Program-made: the position numbers and the translations under genes
Origin: Yponomeuta sedellus
Taxonomy: Eukaryota; Arthropoda; Insecta; Lepidoptera; Yponomeutidae
NCBI GenBank assembly: GCA_934045075.1
Contig: OW203726.1
Span: 10,808,027-10,872,026 of the forward strand
Reading direction: 5' to 3'
DNA length: 64,000 nt
Notes under the pieces: generated by a model
The model's database searches: none
Told to the model about the DNA's origin: nothing
Seen by the model: the letters and a program-made list of their open reading frames with translations, nothing else
In this document: piece by piece, positions 34,595 to 46,500 of the stretch
Layout: each line of letters begins with the position of its first letter
Numbering within the stretch: position 1 is the first letter of the stretch

Positions 34595-37500
34595 ATGACT
34601 ACTTCTACTATTATGTCGATACGGGAGCTTATAACCTTGGCATTTGGTGATAAAGATGTAAGTAAAATCATATTCACTATACCGGCGCCACGGATGTTCC
34701 GTGACCGGCGCAAAATACTGCAATAAGTATACAGCAATTGTTTGACCTCCTTCGGTTTAGCTCTCCCAATATCCAAATAACTCGCAAAAGTTTCTTGGCA
34801 GTTTGGAAGGAACTAGTTCCCTAACAAGAGATAAAATACGTAGGCAACTTTTGCGACGCCCCGTCCTAACCATTCGGTTTGGACTTCGTCTCGTGCCTCC
34901 AGTACATTTTGCATGAAAATGAGTAGGAAAGACGACGCGTCGTGTCCGCGCCCTCAACCCACGTCTTATGTGGCCAGAGGCTAGAGAATTCGTGCCCTGG
35001 CCCCTAGTCCTGGTCCTGAATGAATTTGAGCTCTTCTTTTATGTTTTTGTCTCTTTTCGAGAGCTGAAGGAAATAGTCCATTGTTAGCCTAGGGTTGAAA
35101 GAAGCGCTCGTGGCCAAGTCGAACCGAGTGATTGGAATCAATCACTTGAGTTAAGCAACAACAGCCGCGAGCAGGTGCTGGATGGGTGATCGTCCCGTGA
35201 CTACTGCTAGTGGCATTTTCCGAGCGCTTCCGTGCTTCGCAAGGCACGTTAAGCCGTTGGTGCCGGCTGTCATGTAAAGTGCAGTCGTTAAGCCATGTCA
35301 GAGGCCTTACGGGCGGCTCAATAACTTCTGACAGTTATACCCACCACTGTCTTACAACATTTTTTTTTCTTAACTCAGGAGGAACCCTATTACGGGTACC
35401 ACCGGATCGGGGGAGCGCGGTGGTTATGTCGGACTCCCCGCCCTGAAAAGGGCGGTATAACTGTCTTACAACCCTCCACCAACCCGGATTTGGCCCCCGT
35501 GGTGGAGTATGGCGTATCCTTCCTGCGATGCAGGAAGAGTCCCGTGCCCCTGCAGTGAGCACATACAAGGCTTGATACCGATCGATAGTTGCTTTTTTAG
35601 GCCTGAGACGAAATTGGGCGCCCGAGCATCAATAGTTTAAGGGACTAAATATGTGCTCTTCATTACGAGTATAACCCCCAGTTTCTCCTACACTTAACTA
35701 ATAATCTGTTAATCTACTGTTAACAGCTGTAATTTTTTTTTTGTGTGCTCTTTGACCAACTGACAGCTGTTAACAGTAGATTAACGCCTTGTTAGTGTAC
35801 CAGAAACCGGAACTAAGTATAAACAAAGATCAAACTGTGTTATTTATTAAAAGACGATTCCTCAAAACAGTCCAAAACGGTAATTTATATGGTCTGTGAT
35901 GGAGATTTAACTAGGAAAAAACGTAACCACATATTAAATAAAACGCCTCAAGGAGTGTTTTAGTGAAATCCTTGTTTTGTAATTTAGGCCGTAAAAATCG
36001 GAAAAAACAAGTGAAGAGCGTGTTCGAACAGCCGTTATTTATTATTTTCATCATTGAAAACAATTGTAAATATTTTAGCCACAACTTTATTATTTAAAAA
36101 AAATAGTAGATTAAATTTAAAAACCTATTTAGAGGCTAAAAATTTCACCCATGCCGGGATTCGAACCCGCAACCTCTAGCTATCCGTACCAGCGCTCTAC
36201 CAATTGAGCCAATGGGCGACTCACGGCATCAGTGAAATTTCGAACCTCTTTACAATATTCTCTGTATTACGTACAGGCAGCGACATCTGACTTAAGCAAA
36301 TTGCATTACTTACAGCCCCGACTACCTACTTTGCAGTTAGGTTTAACATCGGAACGATATCACTGTACCCACATGATTACACTATTTTTATTTTTAATGC
36401 ACTAACCCGTGCTAAGGAACAAATTTAAAAACCTATTTAGAGGCTAAAAATACAGTGATATCGTTCCGATGTTAAACCTAACTGCAAAGTAGGTAGTCGG
36501 GGCTGTAAGTAATGCAATTTGCTTAAGTCAGACGTCGCTGCCTGTACGTAATACAGAGAATATTGTAAAGAGGTTCGAAATTTCACTGATGCCGTGAGTC
36601 GCCCATTGGCTCAATTGGTAGAGCGCTGGTACGGATAGCCAGAGGTTGCGGGTTCGAATCCCGGCATGGGTGAAATTTTTAGCCTCTAAATAGGTTTTTA
36701 AATTTGTTCCTTAGCACGGGTTAGTGCATTAAAAAAATAAAAATAGTGTAATCATGTGGGTACAGTGATATCGTTCCGATGTTAAACCTAACTGCAAAGT
36801 AGGTAGTCGGGGCTGTAAATAATGCAATTTGCTTAAGTCAGATGTCGCTGCCTGTACGTAATACAGAGAATATTGTAAAGAGGTTCGAAATTTCACTGAT
36901 GCCGTGAGTCGCCCATTGGCTCAATTGGTAGAGCGCTGGTACGGATAGCCAGAGGTTGCGGGTTCGAATCCCGGCATGGGTGAAATTTTTAGCCTCTAAA
37001 TAGGTTTTTAAATTTGTTCCTTAGCACGGGTTAGTGCATTAAAAATAAAAATAGTGTAGTAAATTAAAGTAAAGTCATTTTAAAGAATATATTCTTTAAT
37101 GTGTACAATTTAACGTCGCGCTGTAATTAAGTAGCTGTACATAAAGTTGGAACATTGTCGGTCACAAGATAACTAACAATCAATCTGTAGTCGAGTCGTT
37201 TGTCTTTTGAGTGATAGTTTATTTTTCGTTGGATTTATGCTGATTTTAGTATCGGATCAAACTGACTGAGAATCGTTTTCAACTGATTGCTGCCCGATTA
37301 TAAAAAAATAGGTCCATTTTCACATTTCTGTAGAACAATGTTCCAACTTTATTAATATTTGTTAGTTAGGTATCTTTTATTTGTCTTTTTTTTTCGGTAA
37401 GTCAAAATAGTTCATACGCCAATATTCTCAGGAAACTACCTACTTTGAATAATCCAAGACATTCCGTTTCAGAAAAACCGTGTAAACTTTAAACATATCG

Positions 37501-40500
37501 AAACTGTACTTTACGTAATGGCAAGACAGTTGAGCGTGCTGCAACGTCAAGTGGAAATTAGCATTGACCCCCAACTGATAGCTCAACTAACCAAGACGCC
37601 CTCGAAAGTCTCAGTGACAGAGGTCAAGATACACGCTACAGTGCCTGAAGAACTGGAACGTGAAATATTCAAAGAAACTACGCCACTCCAGGCACTGGAT
37701 TTGGATGAAACTCAATACGCTGACACGACGGCGCAGAAACAGTCTCCGATTAGCTCTGCTACGCCAGCAGATTCACCGTCCCGTAATTATAGACGCAAGG
37801 GACCACAGGTTTCCTACGGAGGGGTTCACTCGAAACATATGTCTTCCGATTCATTAGAATCGGTTGAGAAGGTAAGGGTCTGGCCATACTTGCGTATGGC
37901 TAAGATTTTTTTCGTTGGCCTAGCGGTACCACGTCTGATTATCATGCCGAGGTCTTGGGTTCGATTCCTACTGGGGACAGCCGCACATTTGTAAAAATGG
38001 GTATGTGTATTTCCATATTTGTGGTGTATTCTGCCTGGTTATCATAACACAGGGTATCCTTGTTTAGGTCCAGGACCAGTGATTGTGTTAAAGCCATTAA
38101 TTCAATTTTAATTGGTTGCGAAAATTGCTTGGTTCCAAGAATCAAGTACATAGTTTTATTTTTTCATTGTTTCAGAAAACATTCCCTAAAAAGCCAACCA
38201 AGAGAATTCAACAGGAAAAATACTTAGTTGGTAAGATTTGCTTATTGCTTACGGATTTCATTGATTAAGAACTACAACTTGTGCATACATTCACACCCTT
38301 GTTTTGTTTTACCACAGTTGATAAACATGAATCAGAAGATACTGGTAAGTGATAGCCATGATGTTTTTTAGGTACGTGAAGGGTTCCACGGGGCCCTACT
38401 ACATCTACTATATTTATCTATTCATCTGTCTATCATTCCGTATCGTCTACAACATATTCTTAACATTTTTCTAAGTTTTTTTATATTATGTTTTTAATGA
38501 TTTCTTTTACCATTAAAACGGCTAAACATACATGTTTCAAACTTGATGCGATTCTTTTGTGATCCCTAAGGTATAGAACAACAAATAATAAAAGCACAAT
38601 TTCTTGTAATCAATCCCCGATAAAATGTATTCCTTACATCAGGAAATACATTGTTCGAGACCATAATTACGATTATGTAGTGTTTGCATTTTTTTTGTGA
38701 ACGTTGATGAAGCGAAGGTGATATGTCAGGACCGTGGCAAGTGGCTGTCTGTCCCTGGTCTCTGCCTACCCATGTGGGATACAGACGGGAGGTTATGTGT
38801 GTATGTATTTTTTTCTTCAGTAGTGAGCGGAAGTTTCTTCTAAAATATTTCTAAAGTGAAAACTTGTTATTGACTCTCAGTCTATGTTTTAATTGTAATG
38901 TATTTTGTTCATAGCTGTAAGTTTTCCTATTATAATAAAATAAATAATGTAAAATAACCCGTGTGAGTCCGACACGCGCTAAGGGTTGGTACGGAACCCT
39001 CGGTCCGTGAGTTCGACTCACCCAACGGGGTCTTTATCTCACATCATGATCCTGTTTTTTAACGCTGAATATATTTTTTTTATAGTTGACGACACAAGAC
39101 TTAGCAGACAAGGGTCAAAATCTGGTAAGATACTATTTTCCTAAATTGAAGAACTTGGCACAAACCCATAATATGTTATGTCATTTTACTTAATATGTTT
39201 TTTCGCTCTTGACTATAGGCAGCCCGAAAGACAAATTCAAAACAGTCTCAGTAGTGACAAAGAAACAGTACTTGGAACTTCTAAATGAAATAGAAGAATT
39301 AAGCAAAGCCAATGGCATTAGCTCAAGAAAGCTTCCTGAGAGTGAAGCGTTGATGGAAGAACTTCATAATTCCTCGTCAATAACCCACCCTATGTCGGCT
39401 TTGATAATGTCCGACCGATTAGAACAATCTGAAAAAAAACTCCAACAAATGGTTTCGGCTCTCGAGACACTACTAACACATTACAATGCGCCCACATCAG
39501 AAAACGTACAAATTGATCCGGTTTGTATATTACTTTGAAACATGTACAATATGCAGTGATGTATTTATATGAGATGATAGCTAATTCCGTACTTTCAATT
39601 TCCTAGGTTTCAACAAAACAGAGTGCTCCTGGTCATAAAATTTCCTACGACAAAAATATAACAGTATCTCATGCTTGTCAAGTGAAACCCACCCATTCCT
39701 CTGGTCCGCGGGAAAAGGAGCAATATAGCAGCGCCAATTTCTGGTCTGACTCTCTTAAAACGCAGGAGCAGAATATACAAATTGCTCTAACCCAAACCCG
39801 TCTTGCATATGGTGACAAAGACCAACAAGAAAGTGAAACTCAAATAAGAAAATGGCAAGAAAATAAAAACAAGCATGATTCTATCACACCTGATATTGTA
39901 ATTGAAGAACAGGAATCCAGCGACGATGAACAGGTTTTTGAAAGAAGAACTAAGTCTCTAAGTGAGCACGTCGCGAGTGGCGGTCCCGCCGAAACTGATT
40001 CCGTAAAATATGGAAGGGTATCCTGTATGAGAATTTTTAAAGGTAAATTAGTATGTGATCATGAAAAGTGTACATCACACTGTGAAGGACTCAGCAATTC
40101 AAGCAAGAACCACGACGAGAGTGAAACTTCTCCATGTCGAATGATTGATCTTGCGGACCTTACAGATAGTTTAAGATATAGAAATGAAGAAAAAACAATT
40201 ACTGAAATAACATCTTTTAAGAAAGAAAAATCTGGCACACAGATTTCTCGTGATGTTATGACGAATTTAGTACGTGACGAATTAGAGAAACTGACACTTC
40301 TGTCATCTTACAAACAAGAAAAAAAGGAAGACACAAAATTTCATTTCATGCCAAAGGATGGCAAACCTTGTATCTACGATAAATATGGAAAATTAATCCC
40401 TTCTTCAGAAATGGATAACTTTGACGAAGTATACGATGAACTAGGTAATATTTTACCACGTGTCTTAAACAAAGATGGCACAATTATCCCCTGGTCGAGA

Positions 40501-43500
40501 ATTGGTGATGCAAAACAAGTTTATGACGAAAGCGGAATTCTTTTATCACGTAAAACTAGCACAACTCTACCAGAATCTAACAGCGACAAAATTCTCTATG
40601 ATAAACCTGGTAAACGGGTGAAACCTTTAGACGCAGATGAGTATGACTCACTGTATGATAAAACCGAAAAAATAATTCCTCGTAGTTACGATGATGATGG
40701 TAATCTAATTCCGAGGTCAAAATTGAATAATTTTGTTAAAACAATCGAAAAAACCACTCCTTCGTTGCACCCAAAAGATGACAATGTAAAAATCGAATAT
40801 AAAGAAAGTCTCCACGATAGAAATAATGTTGAACTAGACAATATCGATTCACAGACAGGAAAATATGCTGTTAAAAGTACATACTATAATAGGAATAACA
40901 AACAAGTCCCTGAATTTTTTAACGACAAAAATGGCACAGTGTACGACGAAAGTGATAATGTTATTCCAGGAAATGCACTACCTATCTTAGGATCACAGTT
41001 GGTTGATCAGTTAAATGATAAAAATGGAAAGCCAACCGAACAATCACAAGTTGAAAATTATCATGAAAATTTCGATGAGCACGATCAACAAGTAAATAAA
41101 TCTATAAAAATTGAAACTAATAAATCTTATGGAAAAAACACTGATGTCACTTCATATAAGTCCCAAATAGAACTTGATACAAACAATGAAAATGGTAAAA
41201 AGATAACCAGGCCGCATGTATATGACGCTAGCCATGTTTATGATGAACACGGTTATAAAATACCACTCACTTTCGACAAGGATAACAAACCCATACCAGA
41301 AGGGAAGTATGGTAGGAAGGAAAAAGTTTTCGATAAAAAAGGTAAATTAATTCCACTTGTTAAAGATAAAGGTAATAAAGGAGTTGGCGGACCTCAACTT
41401 GATGAAACCGGTTATATTCATGTTGAATACAATTACAACACTCCAGTCACCTTAGATAATAAAACCATACCAGTAGGTGAAAAGTATAAAGCTGAAAATG
41501 ATGCACACTTTAAAGTTTTGTCAGATGAAAGAATTACCAGGCCTCAGGAAGGTGAGGCTGAGCACTTAGATTATTATGAATACGAAGTACAATCAGAGAA
41601 ATGTATCCAAATCGATAAAAATGAAGTTGATATAACTGATCATAATGATATCGAAATTAATCTCTATGATAAAAATGGTAAGCGTATTCAAAAAGAACAA
41701 ATGAACTTCGTTGATCAAGTTTATGATAAATTTGGTCATTTAATACCACGTGTTTATGATGGACATAGCAATCCGATCAGTTGGTCTCGTATAGATACAA
41801 GTGGTAAAATTTATGATAAAAATGGGAACGAGATTCCACGTGTATACACTAAAGATGGTAAAATTATACCGTTTTTACAAGAATCCGATTATATTAACGT
41901 GTATGATGAAAACGGAGAACTCATTCAGCGAATCTATGACGAAAACGGTAAACTTATTCCATTGTCTCGAAAAGCAGATAATTCAAACCTATATTATAAA
42001 AACAAAAACGACAACTTACCTGTTCATGAAGGTAAATATATAGATAATTTCTATGACAAAGATGGTATTTCTATTCCTTGGGCTCAAGTTAATAATTACG
42101 ACGCAGTGTTTAATAAAGAAGGTCAATTAGTCTCTCGTGTCTATGATAGTGACCTCAAGCCTATTCCATGGTCACAAATGGATGATATGCTGTTAGTATA
42201 TGATAAACACGGCAAGTTAATTCCACGTGCCTACAATAAAAATGGCATACCAATTCCCTGGACATTTATAGAGGATAAAATACATGATGAAACTAAATCA
42301 ATAGGTTCTGTTGATTATAAGGTATTACAAAAACAAGGAGATAAATACTTTGCCACAAAACTTAAAGAGACCGTTTCTAATTTTGAACCAACAAATATAC
42401 AACAAAGCATTACCATACCAACAACAGCAAACGCTGCTAATCCTATACAGAGCCAAGATGAGCAGACCAAAAAAGATGAATATAATATTATAGTTAGTGA
42501 TATACCTAAAATCCAATCCATGCGAACGCAAACACCAAAACCAGTGGCTGAGCAATCTACAAAATTTCAGAAAAAACGTTATGCCACAATGGATGAGTTC
42601 TCCTTAATACTGCAAAAAGGGAAGGGTCAAGCCAAAACGTCAAACAATATAGATAATAGGAAAACTGAATCTGATAAAAACCAAATAGAAGATTCTAATC
42701 TATCTGATTTTGCCGATTTTGGGATAGTAGGAATAAAAGATATAGTACCATTTGTTTTTGAGACGGATAGAATAAACAAAAGTGACGACCTGGTTTATGA
42801 TAAAGATGGTAATGTAATCTCGGTATCACAAGTAGATTTTTACAATGAAATCTATGACCAACATGGAAATGTTATTTCTCGCGTATACGACAAAAGTGGT
42901 CAACCAATTCCATGGTCAGATATAAACGATATTGATATAGTCTATAATAAAAACGGGGAAGTAATCCCACGTACTTACGATAAAGATGGCAAACCTATAC
43001 CACGTTTACTTAAGCATCCCATTGACGTTAAATTAGATGAGCCAAAAGTTACAAAATGGAACGATTATCATACTTTCGTTTACGATAAAGACGGTAAACT
43101 GATATCGCAGTCACAAATGGACATGTATGATAAGATCTACGATAAGTATGGAAACCTCATCCCTCGTATTTATAACAAAGACGGAAAACCTGTTCCATGG
43201 TCAGAAATGGACAAAACTGATAGATTTTACGATTTAAATGGAGAACTTGAGCCTACTGCTTACACCCAAGATAGTAAATCAGTTCCGCGTTTTCAAGTAG
43301 GCAATTATTCTAATATTTCGGACAAGCACGTACAGTATACATCAAGAAAAGATAATAACCATAATATCTATGATAAAGATGGCAAACAAGTATCATGGTC
43401 AGGACTTGAAGAGCTTGAACAAGTTTTTGATAAGAATGGTAAAGATGTTCCTTGGTCAGAGGTGGATGATAAAAAAATATATTATGATAAAAATGGAAAA

Positions 43501-46500
43501 CTTATCACTAGCTTTTATGACGAACACCAAAATCTAATACGCCTGTCAAGTATTAGATTGATCTTTAAAAAATTGAGAGAGTACGATAAACATGGCAAAT
43601 TGATTTCACCAGAACATGACCATGATGAAAAGCAATTAAAAAATCTGTCAAACAATGATATTCAAGACGAGTTGCCAATTCACAAAGACACCTTCGAATT
43701 CCGGGACGGTATGTCTCTGCAAAATAATAGCGCTGATTTATTCTTTGATGAGTATGGCAAATTAGTTCCATCTTTCTACAATAAAGATGGAAAGCGACTA
43801 TCACTATCAGAAATAGATGTTACTGATATAGTTTATGATAGGAAGGGAAACCTCATTTCACGTGTATTTGACAAATATACAACTCCAATACCATGGACCG
43901 AAATGGATGATGCTGATAACGTTTATGATCAAAATGGCCAACTCATCCCTCAAGTTTATGACAAACATGGAAATCCAATACCGTGGTCAAAAATAAACGA
44001 ATCCGATATCTTTTATGACAAATATGGCAACCCAATTTCACATGTTTACAATAAAGATGGAAAACGCATACCTTGGTTCAAAATAAAAGAAGCCGATAAA
44101 GTTTATGACAAAAATGGAAAACTTCTCCCACAACTTTATGATGAAAATGGAAAGCTGATACCATGGTCAAAAATTGATGATGTTGATATTGTTTATGATA
44201 AAAATGGAAGCCCTTTAACACGTGTGTATGATAAACATGGAAAATCAACTCCATGGTCAAAAATGGATGGTACCACTAAAGTTTATAATAAAAATGGAAA
44301 ACCTTTCCCCCAGTTTTATGACCAAAAAGGGATGCCAATACCATGGTCAAAAATAAATGAAGCTAATAAAGTTTTTGATAAAAATGGAAACTTTATTCCA
44401 CGTGTATATGATAAAAAAGGAAATGCAGTACCGTGGTTGAAAATCGATGAACACGATATTTTTTATGATAAAAGTGGGCTGCTTATTCCTCAAGATGAGA
44501 ATCCAATGCTACGATCTGCAATTGATGAAAATTTATATGACAAAAATGGGAGTCTTATTAAACAGCAAGATAGTTATTTTGACTTGTATGACAGTAGTGG
44601 AATGCCAGTCCGACGCTCTCAAATTCATGAGCATAAGGAAGTTTATGATAAAAATGGAAATTTATTTCCGTTATCAAGAATAGATAAAGGTAATGGGAAT
44701 GAAAAACAAACAAGGCCTTTATCGCTAATACCAGACTTGTTTTTTGACAAAAATGGCTATCCACTAAAAACATCAGTAGTCGATGACTACCCTGAAGTTT
44801 ATGATAAACATGGAAATATCATGCCAAGATATTACGACGCAAAAGGTGAACCGATCCCATGGTCAAAATTAAAATCTCATGATAGATTATATGATAAAAA
44901 CGGCAAATCTGTTCCAAAAATAAGGTCATATTACACTGACGATGAAGATTTTTGGGAAAACAAAAGAAAATCACGACTCGAAAGCTCAGATTTAAGACGA
45001 TCCTGGCGTTACTCGTCATCATCGATTGTTGACCTCGTATCGCGAAGATCAGGTCAAAAACTATTATCCACAAAAGAGGAGGAACCTAGAAATTTGAAGG
45101 TTCCTGATTATGCTGTTCAAAAGGAACTCAAGTAAGTTTTAATCCAATAACTTTATAATTAATCAGCTATGCTCAAGACCCTCATTAGGGGAGGGCTATG
45201 TCCAACAGAAGAATAATATAGCCTGATGTAATGTTTTTCGTCGAATGTCACAATATTATTAAGAAAGTCAACGAACGTAAGTTCATTAATATATATTTTT
45301 TTCGTTTACTTCAGAACTTTGCGATCTTAAAGCCGCTTATGCGAACTATTTCATCTAAAATATTACCTACTACTGTAAGAAAACTTACTAAGAAGTGACA
45401 AAAGCCAGTCTAAAAAAAATTTGCCTGTCTTGAATACCGAAGCGGTATGTCGATGTCAAAGACTTACCAAAATATGTTCAAGATAAAAAAGAACACAAAA
45501 AATCACTGCAAGCCAGAATAAAAATAATAGAAACCTATACTTAACCTGTATTTGCATTAACATGCAAATTGATCCAGTGTTTGTTTAACCCGTATTTTAC
45601 ATTTCAGTCAAGCAATGAAATCACTACAGGAGGAGTTTGAAAACACGATGTCATCAAACTTTGGCAGAACCACAGCAAATGCTCATGACTCTCTTAACAG
45701 GTTTACGAAAATGCGTATGCACCGACTCTTTTAATATACATAAGTAAACATTTTTAAAGCAGTTGCAAATTGCAACTGCTTTCGCAGATATTTTAATCTA
45801 CTAATTTTGATCATAATCCGCAGGAGAGCAGCTAACTACAGCGCTAGTAACCGAAAGTAATATGTCCGAATTAGATCGCAAAGTAGCTCAATTTAGCCAA
45901 CGGATTACTGCTATAGAACTTAGCGTAGTGCTTGAGGTGGGTAAATTTGAAGATAGTTTCTTTATTTTATTTTATATGGTATATAATATTTTGTAAATAC
46001 AAATTTCATTCGTTTAATGTTTAATGCTTCATTAAATCATTGCCGGTTTGACTCGAAGCTGGTGCCTTCGGATATTATAGTGGTAAGTAAATAGATAATA
46101 ACTACTAACTGTACTGGCAAAGGCTGTAACAGCCTAACAGCTTTATATAATTACACTATTTTTTATTTTTAATGCACTAACCCGTGCTAAGGAACAAATT
46201 TAATGTATCTGGTACGGATAGCCAGAGGTTGCGGGTTCGAATCCCGGCATGGGTGAGATTTTTAGCCTCTAAATAGGTTTTTTAAAGCTTTATATAAATA
46301 AATACGATTACCTAACATTGTCGCTAAACGCCGATTAACACGAAAAACTACAATTAAATAAGCGAACTGAAGAGTACCTTAGAGGAATCGTGTATTTATA
46401 AATAAGGCCGTAAGACGTCATGGGATAAAATAATCATACACAATCATTGCTGGGTACAGAACTTTTCCTCCAAATTCCCTCACTCTCACTTGTCTTCTGT

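Noticed and set aside
36601..36672. Functional tRNA gene(s) at 36.6, 36.9, 60.5, 60.8 and 61.1 kb
   Set aside because: No U33, an acceptor mismatch, and the bodies are embedded in a mobile repeat; treated as tRNA-like only.
40371..44930. YDKNG repeats as a bacterial Rhs/YD-repeat toxin or a horizontal transfer
   Set aside because: Repeat length, Trp-Ser/Ile-Pro positions, host-like codon use and flanking conserved introns all point to a native exon.
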